Shown piece after piece: positions 35,303 to 46,634 of a stretch of DNA of 64,000 nt. Positions within the stretch are counted from its first letter, which is position 1, and every line of letters starts with the position of its first letter. Both the position numbers and the translations under genes were made by a program. Source of the DNA: Archaeoglobus sulfaticallidus PM70-1 (GTDB taxonomy: Archaea > Halobacteriota > Archaeoglobi > Archaeoglobales > Archaeoglobaceae); NCBI RefSeq assembly GCF_000385565.1, contig NC_021169.1:682001-746000 (forward strand). The letters are read 5' to 3'. The notes under the pieces are model-generated. The model was not told where the DNA came from. It did not search any database and saw only the letters and a program-made list of their open reading frames with translations.

Positions 35303-37282
35303 TTACCCAAAATACACCTCACCGCTTGCAGCCTTTCTTACAAAGTCAACAGCCTCTGGATTGGCGAGGGTTGTTATGTCTCCGGGATCCTTGCCGAGCA
35401 TTACTGCTCTGCAGACTCTCCGCATGATCTTGCCGCTTCTTGTTTTGGGGAGGTCCGGGACGAAGTAGATCTCATCGGGCCTTGCTATCTTGCCTATCTC
35501 CTTGGCGACATGCTGCTTGAGGTCGTCAATGAGTTGTTCGCTTGGCTCGATGCCTGACTTCAGGACAACGAAAGCCACTATGGCTTCTCCCTTAACCTCA
35601 TGGGGTTTGCCGACAACCGCAGCCTCGCTGACTGCAGGATGGCTAACAAGGGCTGACTCCACTTCAGAGTTGCCTATCCTGTGGCCGGAAACATTCAGGA
35701 CATCATCGAGCCTGCCCTGTATCCAGAAGTAACCCTCGCTATCGACTCTTGCAGCATCTCCCGTGAAGTAGATGTTTGGATAGGCGCTCCAGTAGGTGTT
35801 GATGTAACGCTCCTCAGCCCTCCATAAACCGCGAAGCATAGCCGGCCATGGCTTCTTTATCACGAGGTACCCACCAGCATTCCTGCCGTGGAGGGAGTTT
35901 CCTTCAGGATCGAAGACATCTGCATCTATTCCCGGGAAGGGCTTGGTTGCCGATCCTGGCTTGAGAGGAGTTATTGGTAATGGGGAGATCATCTGCATGC
36001 CGGTTTCGGTCTGCCACCATGTGTCCATTATCTGACACTGCTCGTTGCCAATGTACTTGTAGTACCAGACCCAGGCTTCGGGGTTTATTGGCTCTCCAAC
36101 AGTGCCGAGCAGTCTGAGGGTTGAGAGGTCGTGGTTTTGTGGATACTTCTCGCCCAAACGCATGAACATCCTGATGGCTGTTGGGGCTGTGTAGAACACT
36201 GTGACACCATACCGCTCTATTATTTCCCACCATCTTGCCGGGGTTGGGTGAGTGGGGGCGCCTTCGTACATAACGGAGGTTGCTCCCAGAATCAGGGGGG
36301 CATAAACGATGTAGCTGTGCCCGGTGATCCAGCCTATGTCTGCTGAGCACCACCAGATATCATCTTCTTTGATATCGAAGATGAAGTGTAGGGTTGATGC
36401 GGTTCCAACGGCATAGCCTCCATGTGCGTGGATAACACCTTTGGGCTTTCCTGTCGTGCCAGAGGTGTAGAGGATGAAGAGGGTGTCGTTTGCGTCCATA
36501 ATCTCTGTTTCGCACTTTCTCGAGCCAAGTACATCCTGCCACCAGTGGTCTCTTCCTTCTTTCATTGGCGGGTTGATGTTGGTTCTGTCGTAGACGATGA
36601 CATTCTCGATTGTTGTTTGATCGAGGATTTGGTCTGCTCTGCTCTTCAGCTCGATTACCTTGCCACCTCTGTAGAAGCCGTCTGCTGTGATCAGGAGCTT
36701 GGCCTCTGCATCCTGTATTCTGTCGAGGAGTGCCTTCTCGCTGAAACCCGAGAAGACTACAGAGTGGATCGCTCCGATTTTAGCGCATGCCAGCATTGCT
36801 ATTGGCAGCTCGGGGATCATGGGGAGCCAGATCGTCACTCTGTCTCCCTTGCGAATACCCAGATCTTTGAGGGCGTTTGCGAACCTGTTGACCTCTCTGT
36901 AGAGGTCGTGGTAGGTTAGCTTTCTTATGTCCCCGGGCTCGCCCTCCCAGATGTATGCCAGCTTGTTTTTTCTGAGCTTCGCCTGCTTGTCAAGGGCATC
37001 GTGCACGATGTTGTACTTGGCGTTGATGAACCACTTTGCGTATGGAGGGTTCCACTCCAGGACTTGGGTGTAGGGCTCATACCATTCGATGCTGACCTCT
37101 CTGGCCATCTCGCTCCAGAACCACTCAATGTTCTGTGCTTTCCTGAGGAGTTCGTCGTAGGTGGGGATGTCGTGTTCGTCCATGAACCTCTTTACATTAG
37201 AGTTTTCTACAAGTTCTTCAGGAGGGTAGAAGGTTCTACCCTCCTGAAGCAGGCTGGCTATTGTTTCCTGGGTTTCTTTCAT
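35303..37282 (-). CDS. acs: Acetyl-CoA synthetase, AMP-forming
   Basis: 659 residues, full length. Adenylate-forming core motifs: [21 protein letters not shown] (P-loop), [48 protein letters not shown], and C-terminal [12 protein letters not shown] with the catalytic Lys. It converts acetate, ATP and CoA to acetyl-CoA, AMP and PPi. Paired with satP this suggests growth on or scavenging of acetate. It diverges from the ribbon-helix-helix gene across a palindrome-rich spacer of about 220 bases. Confidence 0.95.
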   Translation of the reverse strand: MKETQETIASLLQEGRTFYPPEELVENSNVKRFMDEHDIPTYDELLRKAQNIEWFWSEMAREVSIEWYEPYTQVLEWNPPYAKWFINAKYNIVHDALDKQAKLRKNKLAYIWEGEPGDIRKLTYHDLYREVNRFANALKDLGIRKGDRVTIWLPMIPELPIAMLACAKIGAIHSVVFSGFSEKALLDRIQDAEAKLLITADGFYRGGKVIELKSRADQILDQTTIENVIVYDRTNINPPMKEGRDHWWQDVLGSRKCETEIMDANDTLFILYTSGTTGKPKGVIHAHGGYAVGTASTLHFIFDIKEDDIWWCSADIGWITGHSYIVYAPLILGATSVMYEGAPTHPTPARWWEIIERYGVTVFYTAPTAIRMFMRLGEKYPQNHDLSTLRLLGTVGEPINPEAWVWYYKYIGNEQCQIMDTWWQTETGMQMISPLPITPLKPGSATKPFPGIDADVFDPEGNSLHGRNAGGYLVIKKPWPAMLRGLWRAEERYINTYWSAYPNIYFTGDAARVDSEGYFWIQGRLDDVLNVSGHRIGNSEVESALVSHPAVSEAAVVGKPHEVKGEAIVAFVVLKSGIEPSEQLIDDLKQHVAKEIGKIARPDEIYFVPDLPKTRSGKIMRRVCRAVMLGKDPGDITTLANPEAVDFVRKAASGEVYFG

Positions 37283-37335
37283 GATTTATCACCGTATAAA
37301 TCTAAAGTCTTTAAGTATAAAACTTTTATTATGAT

Positions 37336-37345
37336 TTAATATTAA
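37336..37345. promoter_or_regulatory. Palindrome TTAATATTAA in the acs upstream region
   Basis: A perfect 10-bp palindrome about 55 bases upstream of the acs ATG, in an A/T-rich stretch with several TTAAA/TTTAA elements. It may be part of the acs promoter or a regulator site. A/T-rich sequence makes chance palindromes likely, so support is weak. Confidence 0.35.
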
Positions 37346-37432
37346 TAATGTTTAAAATGTTAAATCGTTATTAAATCTGTGAAAACTGCTGTACTTTTTT
37401 GCGTAATTGTTGGGCACGATACAGCATTGGAT

Positions 37433-37449
37433 ATTAATCTACGATTAAT
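37433..37449. promoter_or_regulatory. Inverted repeat ATTAATC-TAC-GATTAAT, candidate operator
   Basis: Perfect 7-bp arms with a 3-bp spacer, 52 bases before the ATG of the ribbon-helix-helix gene and in the spacer shared with acs. Short symmetric arms are the usual target form of RHH proteins. Autoregulation and control of acs are inference. Confidence 0.45.
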
Positions 37450-37500
37450 TATTGACAAAATTCCATGCAAACCCCCACATTTATTAAAAAAGGAGTATTC

Positions 37501-38076
37501 ATGAACAAAAAAGTTAAAATAGATAATGAACTTTCAGTGTTTGTGGTTGACAGATTAAGCATTTCAATTGATTCTGAAACAAGAGAAAAGCTGGATATTC
37601 TGTGCAAAAAGAAAGAGAAGAGCAAGAGTGAACTGATAAGAGACCTGATAGACTTTGGATATGAGCTTGCCAAGTCAGAGGTGGATATGGAGACGATAAA
37701 GGTATGGATAGACTATCTTGCTAAGAGGCAGCATATGATTCTGGATATTGAGCACTGGAGGGTTATTTTTTCTGAGATTGAGAAGATTGAGGATCATAAT
37801 TTCTGGGGGCATATGGAGGAGATCGGATTAAGTCATTCTTTCCAGTACAAGATGAAAGGGTTGGATAGCATAGAGAAGATACTGAGGTATGTGGAGAAGG
37901 CTAACTGGTATGAGATAAAGGAAGAACGGGATGGAGTATATACGCTGATTCTTAACGATCCTAAAATTAAAAGGTTTGTGAAGGTGTTTCTGGAGAAGGT
38001 TTTCGAGGGGCAGGGGATTAAGGCGAGGATTAATGAGGGGTTTGGGAAGTTGATAATCTCGCAGCGCTCACAGTAA
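37501..38076 (+). CDS. Ribbon-helix-helix regulator with C-terminal sensor-like domain
   Basis: 191 residues from ATG at 37501, seven bases after AAGGAG; an upstream ATG at 37465 is less likely. Residues about 16-55 form the RHH: DRLSISIDSETREKLDILCK then KSKSELIRDLIDFGYELA. The remaining 130 residues (MILDIEHWRVIFSEIEKIED, GHMEEIGLSHSFQYKMKGLD, WYEIKEERDGVYTLILND) form a domain not recognised here. It diverges from acs-satP. The gene ends in a 9-nt tandem duplication (TCACAGTAA twice). Confidence 0.7.
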   Translation: MNKKVKIDNELSVFVVDRLSISIDSETREKLDILCKKKEKSKSELIRDLIDFGYELAKSEVDMETIKVWIDYLAKRQHMILDIEHWRVIFSEIEKIEDHNFWGHMEEIGLSHSFQYKMKGLDSIEKILRYVEKANWYEIKEERDGVYTLILNDPKIKRFVKVFLEKVFEGQGIKARINEGFGKLIISQRSQ

Positions 38077-39030
38077 TCACAGTAATTCGTTCAGCCTGAC
38101 CAATACCCTTACAGCCTTCTCGATATCTTCCAACTTAACCTTTTCCCGCTCGGTGTGACAGTATTTCAGATCTCCGGGGCCCCATACTACGACATCCGCC
38201 TTTCGCTTGAGATTTAAGGCATCAGTCCACGATGGCATGAAGGTGTGCCTCACTTCAAATCCGCAATCGCTGATTGCCCTCTCGAGAATTGTTGCAACCT
38301 CTCCAGAGTAGAATCCATCAATAGCATCTTCAACGATAACATTCCCGTATTTCCCGGCTATGCTCTTTATAACCTCAATAGAGCTATTAACATCCGATTC
38401 CGGGCTTAGCAAAACATCGAACTTGATTCTGCACAAATCAGGTATTATGTATTCATCTCCTCCACCCTCTATTTTTAAGGGAGATATTGTGAAATTCTTT
38501 TTAAGCTCGATCATCAGTTCAAAGGCCTTTTCTATCGCATTCTCTCCGGCTTCGGGGATTGAAGCATGAGATTTTCTTCCATATATCTCTACAACCAGAT
38601 CTATGCTCCCATAGTGCGTGGAAGCTATATGCATTGATGTGGGCTCCATAATTACTGCCATCCCTCCATCCCAGTCCTTTGCAAAACTTTTGGATCCTTT
38701 TCCACCCTCCTCCTCATCACAGAAAAAGGCGAGGCAGTAGTCCACACTCTCTGCTGCTTTCAGCATCGCCGCGATACTGGCTTTTGCATCGCAGACACCA
38801 GTGCCATAAGCATAAACACCATCAAAATCGAATTCTCTTTTTACTCTAACTGTGTCGAGATGTGTTGAGACCAGAAAGTTGCTGTCAGTATTGATGGCCA
38901 CATAATCCTCACAGTCCGAAACATCGTATCCCAATTTTTCCAGATAGTTTTTAACAAAGCTTTTTATCTCCTCCTCGTTTCCACTGGGAGATTCAATCTG
39001 AACAAGTTTTTTTAGCAACGATAGAACCAT
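38077..39030 (-). CDS. M20 family metallopeptidase / deacylase (ArgE/DapE/LysK group)
   Basis: 317 residues from ATG at 39030; a longer open frame overlaps the divergent GNAT gene. Motifs: LVQIESPSGNEEEI, the first metal His-Asp in VSTHLDTV, bridging Asp in GTGVCDAKASIAAML, the Glu pair in FFCDEEEGGKGS, and dimer-domain His in GRKSHASIPEAG. Members remove acyl groups from amino acids or cut small peptides with two zinc ions. The substrate is unknown; similarity of layout to LysK makes an amino-acid carrier role possible but unproven. Stops abut the RHH gene stop. Confidence 0.82.
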   Translation of the reverse strand: MVLSLLKKLVQIESPSGNEEEIKSFVKNYLEKLGYDVSDCEDYVAINTDSNFLVSTHLDTVRVKREFDFDGVYAYGTGVCDAKASIAAMLKAAESVDYCLAFFCDEEEGGKGSKSFAKDWDGGMAVIMEPTSMHIASTHYGSIDLVVEIYGRKSHASIPEAGENAIEKAFELMIELKKNFTISPLKIEGGGDEYIIPDLCRIKFDVLLSPESDVNSSIEVIKSIAGKYGNVIVEDAIDGFYSGEVATILERAISDCGFEVRHTFMPSWTDALNLKRKADVVVWGPGDLKYCHTEREKVKLEDIEKAVRVLVRLNELL

Positions 39031-39067
39031 AATAGCTTTTAAGGTGGGACAGTTAAAATCTTTATTG

Positions 39068-39544
39068 ATGGAAGATTTTATTGATGGATGTACGATACGA
39101 AAAGTTGACAGAAGTGACCTCGAAGCTTTCGTTAACATCTACATCGAAGCTTATCGAGGACTTGAAGAGTACGCATACACAAAGAGGAAGGAGATAAAGA
39201 ACTACTTCAAATGGCTCAGAAACAGAGATGAAGATGGATTCATGGTTCTTGAGGGTGATGAGATTATAGGATTTGTTGCATGCGATACGAACTGGGTTAG
39301 CATTTTCGATAGGCTTAAGGTTGGAGAGATACATGAACTCGTGCTACACCCAGAGTACAGGAATAAGGGTTTTGGTAGCTTTTTGCTCAACAAAGCTGTT
39401 GAATATGCAAAAAGCAAAGATAGAAAACTCGCAGAACTGTGGGTTGGGGAGAAGAACTACAGAGCGCGGAAGTTCTACATGAAAAATGGGTTTAATGAAA
39501 AAGGAAAGTGGGGTATCTGGATCAGGATGGTAAAAAAGATTTAG
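39068..39544 (+). CDS. GNAT family N-acetyltransferase
   Basis: 158 residues from ATG at 39068. The acetyl-CoA site is VGEIHELVLHPEYRNKGFGSFLLNKAVEYA (R-x-x-G-x-G/A form: RNKGFGS), followed by the usual ELWVGEKNYRARKFYMKNGF. The substrate cannot be predicted. It starts about 37 bases from the divergent M20 gene and its stop abuts the permease stop. Confidence 0.88.
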   Translation: MEDFIDGCTIRKVDRSDLEAFVNIYIEAYRGLEEYAYTKRKEIKNYFKWLRNRDEDGFMVLEGDEIIGFVACDTNWVSIFDRLKVGEIHELVLHPEYRNKGFGSFLLNKAVEYAKSKDRKLAELWVGEKNYRARKFYMKNGFNEKGKWGIWIRMVKKI

Positions 39545-40219
39545 CTACTTAACTTCATATGTTCCGAGTCTTTTCTGCGAGTAGCTCACCAGTCTGCTGA
39601 GCGGGATTGTCATCATCAGGTAGAACAAAGCCACGCCAAGAAACGGTGTCCATGCATTGAAAGTTGTGTTTACGATCTGCCTTCCAACCCTCGTCAGCTC
39701 AACGATGGATATCACGGAGAGAAGCGATGAGTCCTTCAGTAAAGCTATGAACTCGTTCCCAAGTGCTGGAAGTATGTTTCTGAACGCCTGCGGAAATATC
39801 ACATATCTCATGGCCTGCAGATAGCTCATCCCAAGCGATCTCGCTGCCTCCATCTGTCCGATAGGTATCGATTCTATTCCTGCCCTAACTATTTCCGCAA
39901 TATACGCCCCACTGCAAACACTCAAGGCAATAATTCCCGCTGGCTCTGGCTCAAGGTTTATGCCAATTGCTGGAAGGCCAAAGTAGATTATGAGGATCTG
40001 CACTAGCAAGGGTGTTCCTCTGATCACCTCAACATAGAATGTTGATACCGCAAAGGGTATTGGGTTCTTTGATACCCTGCCAAGCCCTGCAATCGTGCCT
40101 ATAATCAGCCCGAAGAGTATTGAAACGAGTGTGAGCTTCAGTGTTACAAAGGCTCCAAAGGCTAAATCCGGGAGGATCCTTATGAACAGATCGATGTCAA
40201 ACTGACCTATCCCTGCCAT
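39545..40219 (-). CDS. Polar amino acid ABC transporter, permease
   Basis: 224 residues with five membrane spans and the HisM/GlnP-type loop QMEAARSLGMSYLQAMRYVIFPQA (EAA motif that docks the ATPase). RGTPLLVQILIIYFGLP is also characteristic. It follows the binding-protein gene by 20 bases. No ATP-binding subunit gene adjoins it. Confidence 0.92.
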   Translation of the reverse strand: MAGIGQFDIDLFIRILPDLAFGAFVTLKLTLVSILFGLIIGTIAGLGRVSKNPIPFAVSTFYVEVIRGTPLLVQILIIYFGLPAIGINLEPEPAGIIALSVCSGAYIAEIVRAGIESIPIGQMEAARSLGMSYLQAMRYVIFPQAFRNILPALGNEFIALLKDSSLLSVISIVELTRVGRQIVNTTFNAWTPFLGVALFYLMMTIPLSRLVSYSQKRLGTYEVK

Positions 40220-40239
40220 TTCTGATCAAAAAATAAAAA

Positions 40240-41067
40240 TTAGGAACCGAACCATTTCTCATAAATCTTGTCGTATGTTCCATCCTTCTTTATCTCTTCA
40301 AGTGCCTTGTTTATCGCTTCGAGCAGTCCCTTGTTATCCTTGTTTACAGCTATACCGTAGTACTCAGGTTCGAACTCTGGATCCTCAACAACCCGGTAAA
40401 CCTTTGGATCCTTCTTAACTGCCAGATATGCAACGAAGTTGTCGATAATAGCAGCGTCAGCATCTCCCTTCTGTATAGCCATCAAAGCCTCTGGTGTACC
40501 TTCGAACCTTATTATCTCCAGGTTAATGCCCTTCTCCTTCAGCCTCTCTGCAGCGAAGTCTCCAGTTGTTCCCTGCTGAACGGCAACCTTCTTCCCGTCG
40601 AGATCCTTAACACTCTGGATGCTCGTATCATCAGCCCTTGTGATTATAACCTGCTTGGCCTCGAAGTATGGCTCACTGAAATCAACCTGCTTGGCCCTCT
40701 CTTCAGTTATGGTCATTGCAGAGCAGATTACATCGTATTTCTTTGATAGCAGTCCTGGAATTATGCCATCCCATGCAGTGTTAACGAACTTAACCTCCAA
40801 ACCAAGCCTCTTCGCTATCTCGGTCATCAGATCTATATCAAATCCAGCATACTTTCCTGTTTTCTCATCCGTGAACTCAAATGGTGGATATGCTATGTCG
40901 CTTCCAACTGTGAGCATGCCTTCCGTAACGAGGTAGTACTTAGGTATCTCATTCTCGGCTGGCGTCTGTGTGGGAGCCGGCGTCTGCTTCGGTGTCTCCG
41001 ACTGTGTGCATCCGGCAAAGCCGATTGCTATTAACAGCACCACTACAACAAACCACATTTTCTTCAT
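40240..41067 (-). CDS. Polar amino acid ABC transporter, substrate-binding lipoprotein
   Basis: 275 residues from ATG at 41067 behind GGGGTGA; the frame stays open to 41088 but without support. Signal peptide MKKMWFVVVVLLIAIGFAGC ends in a lipobox (FAGC), then a Thr/Pro-rich linker (TPAPTQTPAE), then the SBP-bac-3 fold: LTVGSDIAYPPFEFTDEKTG, YAGFDIDLMTEIAKRLGLEV, WDGIIPGLLSKKYDVICSAM, VAVQQGTTGDFAAERLKEKG. It captures a polar amino acid outside the membrane. The ligand cannot be named. Confidence 0.93.
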   Translation of the reverse strand: MKKMWFVVVVLLIAIGFAGCTQSETPKQTPAPTQTPAENEIPKYYLVTEGMLTVGSDIAYPPFEFTDEKTGKYAGFDIDLMTEIAKRLGLEVKFVNTAWDGIIPGLLSKKYDVICSAMTITEERAKQVDFSEPYFEAKQVIITRADDTSIQSVKDLDGKKVAVQQGTTGDFAAERLKEKGINLEIIRFEGTPEALMAIQKGDADAAIIDNFVAYLAVKKDPKVYRVVEDPEFEPEYYGIAVNKDNKGLLEAINKALEEIKKDGTYDKIYEKWFGS

Positions 41068-41208
41068 TATTTCACCCCAGGCTTTCAAAAATTGAATAAT
41101 ATTTTAGTCTTTCGAATGTGAACTGTTCACGATCTCTTTAATATTGATAAAAATCTATTAAGTCAAATAATTTAGACAGGCCAATACAAAAGAGAGAGTC
41201 GATAAAAC

Positions 41209-41577
41209 TCAAATAAAACGCTCTAAGATCTCCTTTACACTGGTTGGTCTCAGATTCGATGAAGAAATCGTAGCCTTGAACATCTTCAAATTATCTCCAG
41301 AAAGATAGTTGGAGTAAATGCTGTTTGGCATCATTGCACCCTCATCTGGCGCTGTGTCAGAATACATGACCTTTAGCCTCACAGCCCTCCCCCCACTTTC
41401 AACCTCAACAACATCACCCTCTTTAAAGCCCATTTTCTTCGCGTACTCTGGATTTAAGAACAGAACTGCTGAAAGTTTCTCGAACTCCTCTTCATCTTTC
41501 TCTGCTGTAGCCTGATGTGAGTTTCTCGCAACTACAACATCCACAACAGCTCTCTTGATGAATTTCCCGAACTTCAT
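41209..41577 (-). CDS. fwdD: Formylmethanofuran dehydrogenase subunit D
   Basis: 122 residues of the molybdopterin-dinucleotide-binding beta-barrel type: VVVARNSHQATAEKDEEE, AVLFLNPEYAKKMGFKEGDVVEVESGGRAVRLKV and DEGAMMPNSIYSNYL. It corresponds to the C-terminal part of formate dehydrogenase-type enzymes, split off as FwdD. Its ATG shares bases with the fwdB stop, so translation is coupled. Confidence 0.9.
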   Translation of the reverse strand: MKFGKFIKRAVVDVVVARNSHQATAEKDEEEFEKLSAVLFLNPEYAKKMGFKEGDVVEVESGGRAVRLKVMYSDTAPDEGAMMPNSIYSNYLSGDNLKMFKATISSSNLRPTSVKEILERFI

Positions 41578-42773
41578 CAGATCCCCTCCAGTATCCTCTT
41601 CAGAATAGAAATATCGCTTACATCACCCTCTTTTAGCGGTTCAACCTCAATCCTTACTCCATCACTTCTAACCATAGTTCCTCCCTGATCATAGCCAGTT
41701 ATAGCCGAAGGCAAAACAACATCAGCTGTTCTAGCTGTAAAGGTGTTCTTGGGGTCAATCACAATCTTCTTTATTTTTGAGAGCTTTCTGGCAACCTCAA
41801 AGGGCAGCGAGTTCAGTGGATCCGTTCCGATGATTAGTGCCGTGTCTATTTCATCGTTCAAAATCAGGTTTTTGAACTCAAAATCTTTTGAAGCTTTTCC
41901 TTCTCTGAATGAATATCTGTTCACAAAACCCGTTTTCTCAAACATGAGCTCGTTGAACCCTCTCATGTTTGCATGGAATCCTGCTGGCAGGAAGTACACG
42001 TTCGAGATCTCGTTCATCTTATTAACCATCTCCAGAAATCTGCTGTAGTCTGAGTTCAAACCATACTTAAGCCCCAGTCCTCCGAAGATTACATTGAAGT
42101 CGGCTCTTTTCATTTCACTGATTATTCTCGAAACATCCTTGAAATAGTTTCCAGCCTTTCCATCCAAAGCTGAGATGAAGCCGTCAATTAACTCGAGATC
42201 GTTATTGACCTGGATGAACCTTGCATTCTTCTTTGCGAGCTTTGCAGTATGGCTTTTTCTAACATCCACAACAACCAGAAACCTGTCCTCTTCATATCCT
42301 CTCTGTCTCTTTCCAGCCCTAGGGTAATATGTGTAGAGAGAGAGATGCCTTGAGAGGCTGTTGTATGGATCGGTACCCCAGTAAAATATCACATACGCGT
42401 TCTTCTTTACCTCATCAAGCGTGGTTGTTGGGATCTCTTTTTTCAAAATCATCTCAACAAAATCACCAAGGCAGAAGGAGGAGTTGTCATCGATGAACGC
42501 TTCCTTTTTCTCCGCGAGCTTTATTGCTAACTCCTGGGCCTCCAGAGGAACCGTATCAAGACCATATACGGCAAGATTCTTTGAATTGCTAATCAGTTCA
42601 ATTGCCTTATTCAGTGCAGTATCGAAATCCACTTCCTTCCCATCAACTTTTGGCTTCGCCTTGTTATTCTCGGCATTCCTAAATATGCTCGCCCCTCTCC
42701 TGCAGGCGTTGAATACCTTATCCTTGACAACGATGTCTGTGCATAAACACGAGCAACCAGCACAGGTTACCAT
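41577..42773 (-). CDS. fwdB: Formylmethanofuran dehydrogenase subunit B (catalytic, molybdopterin)
   Basis: 398 residues from ATG at 42773, two bases after the fwdG stop. N-terminal TCAGCSCLCTDI and a following Cys-Arg-Arg-Gly segment form the [4Fe-4S] site. Cys in NSSFCLGDFVEMIL is the likely ligand to W/Mo (Cys, not selenocysteine). The body follows formate-dehydrogenase alpha form (NVIFGGLGLKYG, TALIIGTDPLNSLPFEVARKL, DVVLPSAITGYDQGGTMVRSDGVRIEV). With FwdA and FwdC (not in the window) it reduces CO2 onto methanofuran or works in reverse. Confidence 0.93.
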   Translation of the reverse strand: MVTCAGCSCLCTDIVVKDKVFNACRRGASIFRNAENNKAKPKVDGKEVDFDTALNKAIELISNSKNLAVYGLDTVPLEAQELAIKLAEKKEAFIDDNSSFCLGDFVEMILKKEIPTTTLDEVKKNAYVIFYWGTDPYNSLSRHLSLYTYYPRAGKRQRGYEEDRFLVVVDVRKSHTAKLAKKNARFIQVNNDLELIDGFISALDGKAGNYFKDVSRIISEMKRADFNVIFGGLGLKYGLNSDYSRFLEMVNKMNEISNVYFLPAGFHANMRGFNELMFEKTGFVNRYSFREGKASKDFEFKNLILNDEIDTALIIGTDPLNSLPFEVARKLSKIKKIVIDPKNTFTARTADVVLPSAITGYDQGGTMVRSDGVRIEVEPLKEGDVSDISILKRILEGI

Positions 42774-42775
42774 GG

Positions 42776-43246
42776 CTAACCCTCCACAAATCTTATCGCA
42801 TCGCTCGGACAGTTCTCCCTGCAGGCAACACACAGTATTCTGTTTTTACCATATCTCCTGCACTTCTTCATATTTATAACCTTAACAACACCATCCTCTA
42901 TGCGAAGTATCGGATCATCTATCGTTGGCCCATAGCCCGATCCCATGCCATAAGGGTCATCCGAAGCGTGAACGGGACACACAACCACACAGTTAGCACA
43001 TCCCGAGCATAACTCTTCATCGACTATCAGTCCGGTCTCAGTAGCCTCCTCAATCCCTTTCAGCATCTTTTTAAGCTCCTCAAGCTGTGGAGCGTATTTT
43101 TTCTCTTCAAAAAGAGGTGTGCAGTCTTCAAGCTTTCTCTCCCTGTTTATTACCTTGAATGCAAAGCTCATGCATGTTGCTTCCCCGCACTTCTTGCAGT
43201 TGGTTTTTGGTAAGAGTTTATAAACCTCCATCGGGGTAATCGCCAT
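42776..43246 (-). CDS. fwdG: Polyferredoxin-type iron-sulfur subunit of formylmethanofuran dehydrogenase (FwdG-like)
   Basis: 156 residues. The N-terminal domain has LLPKTNCKKCGEATCMSFAF, the 4Fe-4S type shared with acetyl-CoA decarbonylase subunits, then two ferredoxin clusters: ELCSGCANCVVVCPVHA and ILCVACRENCPSDAIRF. It should feed electrons to FwdB. First gene of the fwdG-fwdB-fwdD operon. A role in another ferredoxin-linked complex is possible, but the overlap-level spacing argues for Fwd. Confidence 0.82.
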   Translation of the reverse strand: MAITPMEVYKLLPKTNCKKCGEATCMSFAFKVINRERKLEDCTPLFEEKKYAPQLEELKKMLKGIEEATETGLIVDEELCSGCANCVVVCPVHASDDPYGMGSGYGPTIDDPILRIEDGVVKVINMKKCRRYGKNRILCVACRENCPSDAIRFVEG

Positions 43247-43319
43247 ACTTTATAAATTTATCACACAAAATATATGGTTTTTTGAAACGATTTATAATGT
43301 AAAGAGTGATTAAAGTGTT

Positions 43320-43454
43320 GAGAAACTGGGAATCTCACTGATTTTTACAGGATTGCTGGGCGATATAATTGTTCCAAAGGTTGCTTCCATATGTGCAACA
43401 GCAATTTTCGTAACCGGTTTGGTTCTGCTGGTTTTTTGGGATAACAAAGGCTAA
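43320..43454 (+). other. Start-less small hydrophobic frame (possible gene fragment)
   Basis: 44 codons reading EKLGISLIFTGLLGDII..., then two hydrophobic segments (SLIFTGLLG and ATAIFVTGLVLLVFW) and a DNKG-stop end. No ATG, GTG or TTG precedes it in frame before a stop, so it looks like the C-terminal scrap of a small membrane protein, or needs an unusual start. A 10-nt repeat ATGTTAAGTT follows (43456-43465 and 43469-43478). Confidence 0.3.
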
Positions 43455-43520
43455 AATGTTAAGTTAGGATGTTAAGTTGGCTACTGGTAAAGAAGTAATA
43501 AGCAAAATAAAAACAACAGA

Positions 43521-46036
<2,516 letters not shown>

Positions 46037-46225
46037 TCAAACTTTATCTCTCAGCTCAGGTGGCAGCATGTTTGGAATGCCATCCTCTATCGGATACTTC
46101 TCATTACATTTCTCGCAGATAAGAGTTCCCGCAATAATTTCCTCATCTTTCTCTTCCTCAACCTCGAGCGTGAGATCGCCCTTACAAACGGGGCATGCGA
46201 GGATGTCAAGAAGTTGCCTCTTCAT
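46037..46225 (-). CDS. Trm112 family zinc protein
   Basis: 62 residues from ATG at 46225. KRQLLDILACPVCKGDLTL and LICEKCNEKYPIEDGIPNMLP are the Trm112 motifs. Trm112 activates several methyltransferases that modify tRNA, rRNA and release factor. It ends 12 bases before pyrG on the same strand and may be co-transcribed. Longer starts (to 46270) lack support. Confidence 0.88.
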   Translation of the reverse strand: MKRQLLDILACPVCKGDLTLEVEEEKDEEIIAGTLICEKCNEKYPIEDGIPNMLPPELRDKV

Positions 46226-46634
46226 GAACCAAGTTGGATACGAGAGTTTAAAAATTTTGGTGGAGATCATTCTGGTGATGTAATTTGATATAATAGCCCC
46301 AAACTTTAATGCAACACAAACCTTGTAGTATCCTGAAATAACTTTACACCCCGAACAAACCTATGTGAGGAATCTAACCAACAGAGACATACTCAGAATG
46401 ATGAAACGGTGGCTGAAAAGTGAAATCGGTAAGAAAGATATCTGAATTCTCAGCTACAAGGCAGAGAATTTCAAAGAAACAGGCAGAATTCCTTCTTTCT
46501 CCCTGATTATCCATTCTATTACTCTCTCGTCAAGTTTCATGTTAGGATTTGGAGATGTGAGAAATAATTTCGGGAAAACACAAATTATAAAGCGAATGGA
46601 AATAATTAAAAAACGATAGCAGACAAATCTTAAC
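46226..46634. other. Gap of about 410 bases with transposase-like debris
   Basis: No intact gene. On the plus strand a short frame near 46366-46445 ends LRMMKRWLKSEIGKKDI and is not recognised. On the minus strand the 46454-46540 fragment resembles the start of a transposase. The remainder is A/T-rich spacer before the YhhQ gene. Confidence 0.4.
46454..46540 (-). pseudogene. Possible transposase N-terminal fragment
   Basis: MKLDERVIEWIIREKEG followed by about 11 residues to a stop. The K-L-x-E-x-x-x-x-W-I-I-R-x-K-x-x-G pattern resembles the first helix-turn-helix of archaeal IS-type transposases (IRxIIRxKxxG). It breaks off immediately. If correct, it marks an old insertion at the edge of the queuosine gene pair. 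Confidence 0.3.

Noticed and set aside
36131-36919. Open frames on the plus strand opposite acetyl-CoA synthetase
   Set aside because: Antisense shadows of a well-matched gene; no start signals or family features.
41577-42773. FwdB as a selenocysteine protein
   Set aside because: The metal-ligand position is a plain Cys (FCLGDF); there is no in-frame TGA.
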